Positions 34,701-47,000 of a DNA stretch of 64,000 nt are shown here, one piece after another. The notes beneath the pieces were generated by a model. The model saw only the letters and a program-made list of their open reading frames with translations, was not told the origin of the DNA and searched no databases. A program made the position numbers and the translations under genes. Positions within the stretch are counted from its first letter, which is position 1. Each line of letters begins with the position of its first letter. Origin of the DNA: Bursaphelenchus xylophilus (Eukaryota; Nematoda; Chromadorea; Rhabditida; Aphelenchoididae); contig CAJFCV020000005.1 in assembly GCA_904066235.2 (NCBI GenBank), positions 9,419,501 through 9,483,500 of the forward strand, read 5' to 3'.

Positions 34701-36327
34701 ATCAAAAAATCGCTTGTTTCAGAAGGTCTTTTCTTATCTTTCCTACCGTATTCTTCATTATCTTTTTTTTATTTTGACCCTACTAATAACTAATCCTTGT
34801 CGAGAGACGGCCGTATTCTTTTCTTTCCATCCGAAACATTCGCAAACATCACAATGTCTGCCGTTGTGCGGAATCCCGGCGGAAAACAACAAGAAAAAAG
34901 CAAAAGTCTGCAGACGGAGATTAAACACACAGAATGTGTCAATTTTTCGCGTTTTTCGGAACGGAAAGGCACGGCCAGACGGGGGGAGGGAAAGAAGAGA
35001 AAGACGATGAAGGGCTCAAAGATCGGGACGAGTTCACGTGGACTGATGTTTATCGCGTTTGGGAGTGTTGTAGGGTGATACCGACGCGGAATGTTATTGA
35101 TTTTTGCTGAAAAACATCGCTTATCGAATCTTCGTTAATTACCCAAAAAATTGTCTCAGAAAAATTGTTAAAAAAATCAGTCAGTTTTCTGTCTCTGTGA
35201 TACTTTTTGATCCCAATTTAGAGCTGAATTCGATCGTATTTGGTCCCTTTTTTGACATGAATCTCTACGACTTTGTGAAAATTTTCATTCTGTTTTAAAT
35301 CGTATCTTAAAAAAACCTTTTTATGTCATAATGACATATTTTTTTATTTTTGGTCACTATCTCAACACCTATCCCAAAAAAACCTCCAAAAACTATTTAT
35401 AAGGTCCACAGCACCTAGCAGTTGTCATCACTCTGCAAACGAGACATCACCCAGCTCAAGGAGAGAGCAAAGAATGCCCAAACGAGACGAAAATAATCAA
35501 AAGAATTGTTTTCGCCGCAAAACAAACGCCCGGATTTGTTCTCCAGGGAGAACAATTCATCTTCCCGTACCGATCAAATAAACATGATACCAGCACTGCA
35601 TAACAACTCTGTTATGCAAATATTTAATTGTTTTTTGGGACCATGCACGTTTTCCGGTAAATTTGGCAAGAAAGGATCATTTGTTTGAGAAAACAAAGAT
35701 TTTTCAAAGTTTTTGAAAATTTGCATATTTTTTCTCACTAAAATCGCAAAATCACATAAAGAAGGCCCCCAAAAATCATCAAAACTCCCGGACACGGGGT
35801 TTTGTCGATGATTTCACGCAAATAAAAGTGATCAAAGCTCTCGAATAATATGTTTACAATCGAAAGTAAACATATTTTTGAGAACAGTGTTTCAAGTCAT
35901 GTTTCAAAACACTTTGTAATTTGTGCTGATCCTACTCCTAAATGATCATCAAAAAGCAGAAAGGAAGTGTGTCTTTTTCGTAAACAGCAGCGATAAATTG
36001 GCATTGTAACAAGAGAAGTGATCAGAATGCGTCATAGAGGGAGATATGGGGGAATGATGACGTTTACAGCTTGAAGCGATATTGTAAACAACATAGATGG
36101 AATATGTAGGTCACAGTGGGCGGTAAGGAAGGAATTTTCTCTGCTTTTAGGCTGCGGGGCTACTGTACCGCCAAAAAATATATTGTTTTAAAAGTGTTAA
36201 AATATCCACATTTTCTATGGGCAAAGAAGTATTGTAAGTATAAAAATTGGCACTCTATGATACCGTTTGCCGCACAGAGACTAATTTTAACTCAACTAAT
36301 TACTCAATAAGTCCCTAAGTCCGCCAG
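31772..36327. other. gene-poor region upstream of the DM-domain gene
   Basis: No established gene. It has GC-richer islands with repeated ctccgccca words (32252, 34090, 34160), several GTAAACA/TGTTTAC words (for example 33947, 35851, 35866, 35980, 36084) and a 74-codon ATG frame at 34854-35078 (MSAVVRNPGGKQQEKSK...) with protein-like composition but no supporting signals. Best read as regulatory DNA. Confidence 0.4.
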
Positions 36328-36471
36328 ATGACACCTCAACGATCAACGAACATCCCCGGAGTCATACCCCAACGCCGAGTTGCCTTGTGTTCGCTGATCT
36401 CCGACGCCTTCAAGTACAACAACCGACGAACGGAGGTCGCGGGGACGAACAGACAGTTTGCAAATCTCTGA
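36328..36471 (+). CDS. possible small ORF or terminal exon, 47 aa
   Basis: ATG-started frame reading MTPQRSTNIPGVIPQRRVAL... and ending NRQFANL, with GC-rich codons unlike its flanks and an AATAAA only a few bases after the stop. The +1 frame is also open, and CCGCCAG directly before the ATG could be an acceptor, so it may be a terminal exon read in another frame. Unrecognised. Confidence 0.22.
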   Translation: MTPQRSTNIPGVIPQRRVALCSLISDAFKYNNRRTEVAGTNRQFANL

Positions 36472-37564
36472 GTATAATAAATAAAAGTGCACGTAAACAG
36501 CGCCCACAGTAACATCATATTCGAACGGGAGGATTGAAGAGACAACGAGGGTAGGGGATTAAACGGATGATCAGATGACTGTATGCTGATATCTAGTTGA
36601 CAAAAAAAAGGAAACGGCTTACTGTAGGAAACTAAGAAACCCGGAGTGTAATGAAATCGGCACAAGGGAGCTTGTCACTTTATCTGGGGTGATTTACCAC
36701 ACGTGGGATTTATTAAATAACCGGAAACCAAAAGATAATTGGAATTTTTACTCGAAAAGACCGTAAACTTGAAACTACCGTAACTCCTTTTGTCTGAGGA
36801 CAAACAGGACAAAACTGGGGCATGTCGCACTACATTTCCGGTAGTCCCAGTTGGTAGAATGAATCGATTTTTCAACAATTCAAAACAGAAATATGACAGC
36901 TCCAAGTTGGGTATATCTAATCAATAAAATTTTTGGTTTCCATAGGTAAAAAGTGCTTTTTTCGCAAACAACAGGTTCACACAAAGGCATAAGGTATTCC
37001 CTAGGTAATACTACGTAAATTACTACCCAACAGCCAGAAAAAATCAGGTTCAAACCACCCTCAACGCCTACCGTAACCTCCTGAAGCAACAACACTTCCG
37101 TAAAACACCCCCGGAGGGAGCGCCACGAGCTCGCAACTCGAAAACAGCCCATGAAACTAGGCCAGCGACAAAATAAAATTTGTTTTTGTCGAGTGACAAA
37201 AACTCTTGCGACTCTGCCAAAACACTCCAAGCCCCGCGCCACACCGACACGCCCATTTTCAGCAAGTTTTGTGTGGTTGTTTTCAGTTTCATTCGGAGCG
37301 AAACGGCACCGAATTCAATGGGGGGCGGGGCCGGCTGGGGGGATTTTGTTTTTCCTCGGCACCCGAACCACCGTACGCCGGTGCCGGCGGGGATAATAGG
37401 AGGATAATAGATTTTCGCAGCGAACAAAAAATTTGCAGACTGAAAAACAGTAGAGCGTTAATGGGTTGGAGATAACTGTCAAGGAAGATGGAAGGAAGAT
37501 TAATGGTTTTAAAAGAGAAATGCGCAGAATACAGAAGCTAATCGTATTTTAAAAGCGCCTGGAT
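36472..37564. other. gene-poor, nothing assigned
   Basis: Contains a GC-rich patch at 37310-37395 sharing ccgtacgccg/gtgccg words with 33925-33950. No exon supported. Confidence 0.4.
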
Positions 37565-37602
37565 CGCCTTTCCAGAAGTCAGGAGTGCCTTCTGGAAAGG
37601 CG
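37565..37602. repeat. perfect 14-bp inverted repeat (hairpin)
   Basis: CGCCTTTCCAGAAG at 37565-37578 is exactly mirrored at 37589-37602 with a 10-base loop. It abuts the MITE fragment that begins at 37611. Confidence 0.85.
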
Positions 37603-37610
37603 AAAGTGCC

Positions 37611-37750
37611 TCAAGTGCGACGCTCAGATTTTGATGAAACTTGGCGTAAATGTAGAACAATTTTTTATGAAATATATGTGAGAATCCTAGAGCGCGCTTT
37701 GCAGAAACAACCGAGATTCTTAGACCGAAAGTCAGCGAAAATTTGAGACT
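37611..37750. repeat. partial Harbinger-like MITE (one end only)
   Basis: Contains tcaagtgcgacgctcagatt then gatgaaacttggcgtaaatg, cgcgctttgcagaaacaacc and gagattcttagaccgaaagtc, i.e. the terminal third of the family. The other end is missing. Confidence 0.75.
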
Positions 37751-38221
37751 TTTTGCCAAATTTTTTGTTATGTTTCCCAAAAAAAATATTTTTTCGGACG
37801 AAACTATCAAATTTATGACTTTTTTAAAATTTTCATTTAAAAAACCTGCAACCATTTGTTCAAAAAATCTTAAAACAACAACAACTTTTGTCCCCAAATC
37901 CCATTACTCGAACTCGCTAATCTTTTTTCGATGAAAACAGAAATGCAATCAATGGTACGTGGAGACGAGTAAAAACAAACCGCAAGGATACCCCGGGGCC
38001 CCTTCATTCGTTCATGTTTCCGCACTTTTCTTGCCCTTTTTCGAAAAAATATTTGGGAACTGACGTTGATGCTGATTTTGTGTAAACAGTTGGAATTTAT
38101 TGGACCATAAAAATGTTTGGCGATAGTACGACGAAATACTACATAATAAAGCCACTGTTTTTGAGAAGTTGTTTGGGTGGGCACATGGGATTCTTGGAGA
38201 TTTGAGGCTCAAAATTATTTA

Positions 38222-38669
38222 CAGGGGAAGTACCCCAAGTGCGACGCTCAGATTTTCTTTAAATTTTGCACACACGTCGGGTATGGACTAAATATCAATT
38301 CCTGAAAGTTTTAGCTCGCGCTTTGAGGGCGCCGCCGAGATATCAAACGATTTTTGCCGCCGAGAGAGTACGCAAAACGCGAATAGCGGTCAGAGAAAAA
38401 ACACTTTTTGTCCATAACTTTGTTAGTTTCGTGCGGAAAAAATTGATTTTTTGTAGAAACATTATCCTTTACGGTTGAAATAGGCATGAAACTTTTCGTG
38501 CCGAAATTCGGCAAAAAGTCCTAAATTTTCGCCGACTTTCGATCTTAAAATCTCGGTTGTTTCTGCAAAGCGCGAGCTAGGATTCTCGCATATATCTTAG
38601 AAAAAATTACTCTAAATTTGTGCCAAGTTTCGTCAAAATCTGAGCGTCGCACTTGGGGTACTTCCCCTG
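38222..38669. mobile_element. Harbinger-like MITE, 448 bp, intact
   Basis: The terminal inverted repeats start CAGGGGAAGTACCCCAAGTG and end with the mirror of the same. The element is flanked by TTA on both sides (38219-38221 and 38670-38672). Internal sequence includes aggcatgaaacttttcgtgc. A 3-bp TTA/TAA target duplication is characteristic of PIF/Harbinger elements. It has no coding capacity. Confidence 0.88.
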
Positions 38670-38672
38670 TTA

Positions 38673-39620
38673 GAAAAATTGGGTTTTTACATACAAAAGT
38701 TTTGGTGGAAAATATGGCAGTAAGATATCATTGTTGTTAAAACAAAAAAACAAAATTAGAAACTTTAAATTTGAAAAATTTTTCAACAAATTTAAGATAT
38801 TCAAATTTTATCTTAAAAATAAAAAGCTTTTTAAAATCAAACCGAAAGTGCCCCCTTTCGCAATCGCAATAATCATAAAACAAGAACAAAATCGACCTCC
38901 TTTACGCCCACAACTCCCGCCAACCTCAACAACAACTGCCGAAAAGTTTACAACATTCGCGAACAAAAAAGACGTTGCCCTCCAGCGACAACTGATTCGC
39001 GAACAAAGTAACCGGTAAATGTAAACGTATTACATTGTTCCGACACCGGTTATTGAACTTTTTTGTTTGGAAATGACCTTGAACGGAGGGAATGCGTAAT
39101 CAGACATTTCGGAGGGGATCAGACAAAAAGTCGACGGTTCAGGCGACGAAACATCGAAACATTCAGCGAAAAAGTATTTAAGGAGTTTTCGAAAGGTCGG
39201 GGATTTTTTTGGAGCGATTTTTTTGAAATTGCAAATTTTGAAAAAAAAATTATGTAAAGCTTGAATTTTTGTGATTTTTAGAATTTTTTCAATAAAAAAT
39301 TAAAATTTTATTTACTTTTTAAAAATTAAAAAAATAAAAAAAATCTCAAATTTTTTAAAAATATTAAAATTATTTTTTTTCCCCAAAAACCCTTAAAAAT
39401 CGTCAAAAAATTTTACTCCCCTTTGATTTCATTATTAACCATCATTTACCCAGCTCATTTCACCCCAAAAAAACCCTTTGAAACGTCTTCAAAAACCCCA
39501 GCTCAAAAGTAAACTGTGTGTTTTCGCTAACTGATCACTTGAAGGGGCGCTTACCTGCGACGACCAACGACTTTTTCGCGTTTTTTATGCGTTTTCGTCG
39601 AAACACGTTTTTTTTTTCTC
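38673..39620. other. A/T-rich region upstream of the 39621 exon
   Basis: Mostly A/T-rich with long A/T runs at 39270-39380. The final 100 bases are GC-richer and may be the promoter. On the minus strand an ATG at 39621 overlaps the plus-strand ATG and opens a Lys/Arg-rich frame to CGCAG|GTAAGC (39555), which would be a divergent 5' exon if real. Confidence 0.4.
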
Positions 39621-39712
39621 ATGCCGGAAAATTTGAATTCGGAAGAGGATCCGCCATTGTCTCCGAATTGCCCACATAAAAAGACTGTAATGGGAGAGGA
39701 CGATGGGGACAG
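39621..39712 (+). CDS. orphan first coding exon of an unidentified gene
   Basis: An ATG opens 30 codons (MPENLNSEEDPPLSPNCPHK, then KTVMGEDDGD), ending with AG before GTAAGG. The acidic, Pro/Ser-containing composition with no A/T-run bias is unlike its surroundings and looks coding. Phase-2 donor. No convincing next exon follows closely; the best phase-compatible candidate is at 54179-54255, which would imply a 14.5-kb intron, and the true partner may lie beyond the window. The gene is not recognisable from the N-terminus alone. Confidence 0.45.
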
Positions 39713-40420
39713 GTAAGGGCCAATTAAAGGGAGTTTTGTATTTTTAAACTCCGATTTGAAGTGATTAGGCTTAATTTGGGTTCTTTAAAAAAAATTTTTT
39801 TTTTTTGAATTTTTTTGTTTTTTTGAAATTTTATAACATTTTATATATGAAAATAATAAAAAATTGTCCAATTTCAGATTTTTCAACAAAAAAATCATCA
39901 ATTTTTCCTTCCCAAAATTACAGATAACCCTTGTTCTGTACTGTAAACCATCTATCTCCACTTCATGAATAATTAAATTCGTCGAGGAAGTCGTTTTCTG
40001 CAGATCTGACTCAAATTCGAAAAAAAAGATATCAAGTGTTTTTTGGTACGAAAACAATTAAGTATGCCGCCGACGGTGTGTGGCAAATTTAGATGAGCTG
40101 AAGATGGTCAAAACAATAACAGTAAAAAGCAGACAGGGTAATGCGATCGTTGGGGATTTTTGGAGAATTAATTTCACAACATTCAGCAGATTTGATATGA
40201 AAAAATTGTTTTTAATTTTTGTAATCTTGTTTTTATGTGGTAAATTTGATTGTTAAGTGGGTGCATTTGTTTAGTTGTAAAATTTTAAAAAATTATTTTT
40301 TGTCATCAAAAAATTTTTTGATGACTAAAATAACGTCCGAGCCTCCAGGGATGAAAAGATTGATAGCTAATGTATTTTAGATATGTAGAAATTTACCACG
40401 GTAAAAATTTTTCATTTTCA

Positions 40421-40487
40421 ATCCAACCGGAATCGCACCCGCGACCTTTCTTCTCCAACTTCTACCTCACTGCCTCTACACCACAGA
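40421..40487 (-). repeat. tRNA-derived SINE-like sequence, copy A
   Basis: On the minus strand TGGTGTAGAGGCAG matches a Pol III A box and GGTGCGATTCC a B box, 31 bases apart as in tRNAs. The arms do not make a proper cloverleaf, so it is not a functional tRNA gene. Confidence 0.55.
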
Positions 40488-40954
40488 AAAATTTTTTGGA
40501 ATTCCCCAAAAAGTTACAGTACTCCCCATTTCGTAATAAAAATTTACTCGATTTCATCGACTTCTTCAAACGGTATTCAAATAACGACCAATTAAGAATC
40601 GGAAGCTCCCCGTTTAATGGTCCGTTCCCTTTCTCTCTTCTTTGTCGAATTCCTTGTGAATATGTAAAATTCGCAATCTTTTCGTCGAAAAAACAATCGC
40701 AGAACTGGATGGGTGTAATGTTTTTCCGCATTACCAGGTAACCTAGTTTAGGCAGGGGGTTGTTTTTACGCTGAGTTCCGAGTAATTTTTTTTTGTACAT
40801 ATTGTTATTGGTTTTTTTCGGGTTTTAAAATTGACCGAAAATTGGGCGTTTCACGGGAATTATTGAGCGCTAAATTTCAACTAATGTTAACTAACGTACT
40901 TCAAAATTTTTCTCTAAAAATTTCAAAAAAAATCCCTATTTTGTCAAACTTTTC

Positions 40955-41016
40955 ATATAGTCCAGAGGTAGTGAGTTTGACTGGAATTCAAATCATTGCA
41001 AGTTCGATCCCGGCTC
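40955..41016 (+). repeat. tRNA-derived SINE-like sequence, copy B
   Basis: TAGTCCAGAGG (A box, 40958) and GTTCGATCC (B box, 41002) occur with tRNA-like spacing, and the AGAGGTAGTGAG core matches copy A (AGAGGCAGTGAG). The acceptor and T stems are mismatched. It is in inverted orientation to copy A, about 0.5 kb away. Confidence 0.55.
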
Positions 41017-44000
41017 AAAAAAATCCCAAAATTTTATGTGTTTTATAACCTGCTCAGCCGTATTTTACAGCCAAAAACTAATTTTACACTTCCCGCTCAC
41101 CAACTGTATTTACTGTAAAGACGCAATAAACGAACAACCATCAATTTTGTCTGAAAAAACAGTTTCAGCCCAAAAATTCGAAAAAAGTTTTATTTATGAC
41201 GTCTGCCTTCGCCTTTACAATGAGCGGCGAAACGTCTTATCAACAAGTCAACTGCCCACAGATTAAAAAATTTTAGACACCCTAACATTAATTATGAAAC
41301 ATTAATCGATCAGAGAGCAAGGACACTGATTAAAAGTGCTGCCATTTGATTAAGTCTCCGGCTAACAAATTATAGAGAATGCGAAGATGAGAGGAGATGG
41401 GTCAGAGAAAGCTATCTTTGCAACATTCTTAGCGATTTCTTCGCGGAAAATTAAAAAATTTTATAAAAAAATTTTGTGGAGTATTTTCGTCATTCGACCA
41501 AAAAATTGGTAAAAAGACTAAATTTATAACCAAAATTATACTATTAATTATATTAGTCTCTATAAAACGCGATCAAAAAATCCCAAATTCACTCTAAAAA
41601 AAGTGTAATCCGCATCCCTCCCAATTATCATCAAAGTAAAAAAAGTCCATTGTTCTCACAAAAAATAACAGTGATTTAACTATAACTAGGCACAAAAATT
41701 TCTTCCACATGTTCCTCTCAGTTGCAACACTACCAAAGGTCAATTTGGTCTGCAAAAACCCCAGTTATAAAAAGCCGAATTAGACAAATGAAGTCGAAAA
41801 ATGGGTGCGGAGTCTGTGAAAAAAAGCGGAAATGTTTCTGAGAACACTAATAGCGAGGTGTTTCTGAAGTCACGTATAAAAATGTCTTGTTTAGGATCAT
41901 TAACAAGACAGTGACGTTCCGAAAACCTAACGTTGAAATTTTCGGTGGGTTTTGTGACTTGTGCCCTGCGGCTAGGGTAGACAGTTGTAAGGTATTTTTT
42001 AGTGACTTTTTACTGAAATACGGTGTCCCAGTTTCAGCGGCAATAAGCTACAAAATATCCAATTTTTATAAGAAATCCAAAAAAGGCAAATTTGGAATCA
42101 AAAAGTATCTTTTTGAGGATTGTTGACCCTGAAAAAATCCTTCAAAGTAATCTTTAAGCCGTTTGTTTCCAAATCAGACATTTTTTTATTTTTTCCGAGA
42201 TACTTTATGACACCAAATTATGGTTCTTTCTGATCGCTTTATCGACCTTTTTGACTGCAAAAAAGAGTCGATAATTTCAAGGCCAAGTGAAACAGGCCCC
42301 AGGAATTTTGTCATCCAGAAGAACGACCCGTCAATTACAGTACTACACCTCTACCTTCAGAGATATTCAAATAAAAAAAGATTTCAACCAAAAAAATTAC
42401 GCTTGATCTTTTTGATTGGAATTCCATTTTTTTGATGGACTTTTAGCGGTTATGGTAATCTTGTTTGGGCCATTTTATTATACACGTCTCCTTTACAACA
42501 CGTCCAATTTGTTATGGTCCAGGGAAAGTGGTCGACTTTCCAGACATTCCCACCCTGTCGGAACCCCCTCCGAAAACACTGCACTTTTCTGCTGATCGAC
42601 TGTAAAGTGAAAACAGCCTAACAAACTCTCCCAGTCCGGTCGCTTTTGTCTGTACGATAACAGAAAGTGCACGACTCTCCATCTTCCCGCCATGTTTAAT
42701 ACATTGTGCTATTTCGGGGGGCCTTATGTGCAATGACATTTTGTTTATAGGTCAAGTTTGCGGTCGCGAGGGCCGTAAACAGACCGAAGCGTAAGATATT
42801 CATGGATCTGCAGGCGAGCGGGCTACGGTAGAGCAGAGAGATCGAAAAGGTGGAAGCGAAAAGTTGGGCGAGGAAGAGAGTCAGATTGCGCCAAAATTTG
42901 GTGTCAAAAAGTATCAGGGAAGGAGAAACAGATTGTCTGCGGAGAAGGCAGCGTCTGATTAATTGTTTACTAGCCGCTAAAGATTGAGGAGATCCTCTGA
43001 CGCCTTCCATTCGATTTGATGGAAAGAATTTTGAAAGCATGACCACTGGGATACCTTTTGAGGCGTTTTTTGAGTATCCAAATTAATCAAAAAAGTATGA
43101 AATGCAGTTATTGTCAAACAAGCAGAAATTTTCTGTCCCAGCGATACTCTTTGATACCAAATTTGTCTTCCTTTTGACCTCTTCTTTCACTCCTTTTCTG
43201 CGCTTATGCCTACACATCATGATGGCCAACGATTGTTTTCTCTACGCCTGTTTTGCGTCAAACTCGCCTTCCGGGGCCCTAATCGCCTCGTTATTGGCAT
43301 TTCGAAAGTTCATTCTCCGCCGCTTTCCAATATCAACCTCCAATTTCCACTGAACCCTGATCCCTCTCATTTCCGAATCCCCACTCTGCTCCATTAATAT
43401 ACGTTCATCCGGCATACTTGTTTACGGCCCGTCGCATATCAGACATCAAGTGCAGCGAAAAATTCTTTTGGCGAAAACAGGGGACACAGTAAGAAACGTC
43501 TGGCCACGCATGAAAATTAGCAAAAGGCCGGAGGGCGGGGGAATGGGCCAATCAAATTGCAGCCGCGTTTCGGTTAATAAAGAAGCCCGCCACTATGTTA
43601 TAATTAATTCCATTCTTGCAGCCGGTAATCAGTCTGGCTGCGACGGGCCTACGGTACGAGCAAAACAAAAGTTGAAAAATATGGCAAAGGGGGACCAAAG
43701 ATAAAAGTTGAAAACCCGGGAAAATGCTGCAAAATCTTCGAAATGGCAATGTTTGGCGGGATCGGAAAACACGAAAAAACGCAGAAATCGTTTATAACCG
43801 ATACGTTTGGCGGCCTCGTCTGTCATCGGGCTTGTTTTTGCAATCCGACCGTAGACGGTAAACAACTTATAAACAGTCGGCTTGAAACTCCCATAAACTG
43901 TTATCAGCCATCGCTGTAAACTTCAAAGACCATCAAAAACACTTTTTTTGATGATTTTTGTGTCAGTGGTGTATCACTAGTGATAATTAGAGGCCCATAT

Positions 44001-47000
44001 TTTTTTCCGTGAAGGTAAAAAAGTGGATCAAAAGGTTTGTGGGCAATGAAAAAAGAATAAAGTCGCAAAACAAAAAAATTTTTTTTTTTTTTTTGTTTTA
44101 CCATCCAATTTGCTACATATTACACTGCAAAACAAACAGTAATATAATTTGCAATCCAAATTTTGATTTCCCCTCTATTTTTCGCCTTTTTTCGTACACA
44201 CGATCGCCGGGTTTCCAAGTGTTTACAGGAGTTGTTTTTTGTTTTCGCCCTGTGCCAAGAAGACTCAACGCGCAACCTCGAAAACAAACTAATGATTCCT
44301 CTCTCTTTCTCTCGCCTCTCCCCACTCCACCATGCTCTCTCAATTTTGCTCTCCTTTTTCCCACGATTTTTCGCTAGCATTTTCTCTAGGACCCTCCGAT
44401 TTTCATATTGTCTCTAGGTTGCGTCCAAAAAATCTTTCTTTCTCTAACCCCCTCTTCTTTCGCCGCACTCTCGCGATTGTTTTCGCCTGTGCGCCGGCGG
44501 AAAGCCCAGTTTCCAACTAAAAAATGTTTTTCACGATAAAATCGTAGCGCTCGCTATAGTGGCTATTGTATCAAGCGGAAAACAATTTTTTTTTTGTTTT
44601 GCAAAAAAAATTGATTTTTTTTGAAGTTGCGGAAGTAAATATGTACACAGTAAAAATAAAAAATGGACGATTGTAAATTAGGCTTCGACCAAAGTTAAAG
44701 AGGTTTTAGAGACCAACTTGCGCCGTAAACTTGGGTAATAAATCGAAAATGATGTTTTTGAAAGGACCAATAAACTGAAACTTCCGTGATACAAACATTG
44801 TAACGTGCTGTGATTGGCTGTGGACAAAAAGCGTGGGTAAACAATTTGGGCTGTAAAAGGAAGTAGAAAAACAAAAGTAAAAGCCACAGCGGCCAAAAAG
44901 AATATTGTTGGACAAACTCTCCCACCACAAAAGACGTTACTGTTAAAAGGCATAACTATTAAAAGGCATAACTTTTTTGAGTCGATTTCAGTCTGCAAAA
45001 AGTTCTGGAGAAGAATCAAACACCAAGATGTTATATCAGAAAAGGGCACGTACCCTCTAAAGCGCACGGTTCAAGGCCGCTTCAACTCCTCCTCAGCCAG
45101 GCATTGTTCTCGAATCGGGTCGCCTTATCTGCCTTACAAACATGAAACAGAAACTTTGAAGGTTTCAAAAACTCTGAAAGATACGATCTCAGCCTCATCG
45201 AGAGCATGACATCAGCAATAAAACAACCCCAAAAAAACGGCTGTGCGCACGGCACGGTCGGCTGACCTGGATCCGAATGGCGGTCAGCTGGACTGTTTTC
45301 AACAACAAACCCACCATATCCGGTAAACAGTAACGGGGGATAAGTACCGGAGTGGAAAACAATGCCAGCGCCGTTTATCGGCTCGACCCATCTTATAGCG
45401 GACACCGAAAACAGGCGACTTTCCGACTCTTTGAAAGTTTTGCGGGTCGCGGAATTTGCAAAAACAGAAGCGGAGAAGTGAAAAATGTTGCCGAGAAGAT
45501 AGAACCAAAATGCTAAGGCGTTCGCAAAGTCGCTGGAGTGATTTTTTTGACATGCACTGTGCTCAAGCAAAACTTCTCTTTTTATTGGGAAATTTTTGGC
45601 TTTTGCTACTTTTTTCAATTTATTCCCAGATAGATATTGCAAGTATACGGACAGTATATATTTAGCGTTCCGCTACACCAACATCTTCGCCACTACTCAC
45701 CAGCGACCACTCGTGATTTCCGCTCCTCTAAAGAGCAGAGATATTACGATTACAAATACATCTTGCATCATACTCAATAGCACTTAGCGGATTACGTGAG
45801 TGGATACGGTATCGTGCAGATACAAAACATAATATTGAGAGGTATTGCGGCTACGTGAGGTGTGTCGGAAGAAGAGGAAAAGATTTTTTGGCAGAAAAGG
45901 TCTTGAGAATTTCTGTTTGTGAGTTTCGGGCAAAAGATGAGAGTATAGGGTAGAGAACATGACTAAACCACGTGGGTTGCCTACGGTGTTTCTCGGCTCA
46001 TAAGTTGGCTGGAAATGTCGAAAAAGTGCGAAACCGTGTTTGCTTACTGTGCTCAGGCAATGCCATTTGACAAAAGTATCAAAATTTTGCTTTTGTGTTC
46101 AAATTTAGGATCAAAAAAGCAAAGCAAACTCAAACAAATGCATTGGCTTTAGTTGTAGAGTATTGTGATCCTTGTTGTGGACACTCTGCTGCATCAAAAA
46201 TGCCTCAAAAGTTATCCCAGATACCTTTTTTAAGAAACGGTCAGTCTTGGCATCTCTGTGACCTCATTCAGTGTCAAATTTGGGTACTATGACCTACATT
46301 TTGACTGCTAAATCTTACAACAGCCTCGTTGATCTTTCCACTTCATTACTGCCTGCTATGACAAAATTTCAGCACTTTGCAGACCAACAGATCCCGTAAA
46401 CCATATTTTTCTCAACTTTTTTTACTTCTCCTTATTTTCATTTTGTTTCCCGAACTCTCCAATCGCATTACATGTACATCGCTACTATGTGCACTATCCA
46501 GCCCCTCAGCATGCCGGCTGTTTTTCGTCGCTTCCCCAATACATAAAGCTTCAGTCCAAGCCGGTCCAGCGGAGTCAAGAAGACCGCGAAAACAGCGGAC
46601 CGAAAACAACCCAAATCCTCAGAGTGAAAAACAAAATTTTTTTTTGTTTTCGGAACGTTGCGACGAGTGTTTTCGACACAGCGCCATGTATACGGATTTG
46701 AGGTCGAAAATAACATTTTTCGTGGATTTTACGACCAATCCGCGAAAATAACCGTGTTCAAAATCACAGGGATTTTGCGGTATAAACTAGGAACCAAGAG
46801 GCAAAAGTTGAGTCCTCCACAAGTAACTCGCGATCCTCTAAAGTCTCTCAGACCCTCAAAATTATCATCAAATTATCCAATTTCCCTTAACAGCCCTGAC
46901 AACGCTCCAAATTTTCAAATCCTTCGCCGCATCCGGCTCGGAAACTTGCTCAACCTAGCTAATGGGCTTCTGTATCCCAAATTGTTTTCCAACCAGTTCT

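Noticed and set aside
34854..35078. 74-codon ATG frame MSAVVRNPGGKQQEKSK
   Set aside because: Protein-like and with a fair start context, but no poly(A) signal, splice site or recognisable similarity; kept only as a note.
39555..39621. Minus-strand ATG frame MRKKKRVSTKTHKKREKVVG with a good GTAAGC donor, overlapping the plus-strand start
   Set aside because: The Lys/Arg content comes from A-runs; no next exon was found toward 31.8 kb. It could be an untranslated exon of the DM gene, but that is not supportable from sequence alone.
45082..45642. 186-codon minus-strand ORF
   Set aside because: It starts at a non-ATG codon, has no recognisable domain and no gene signals around it.
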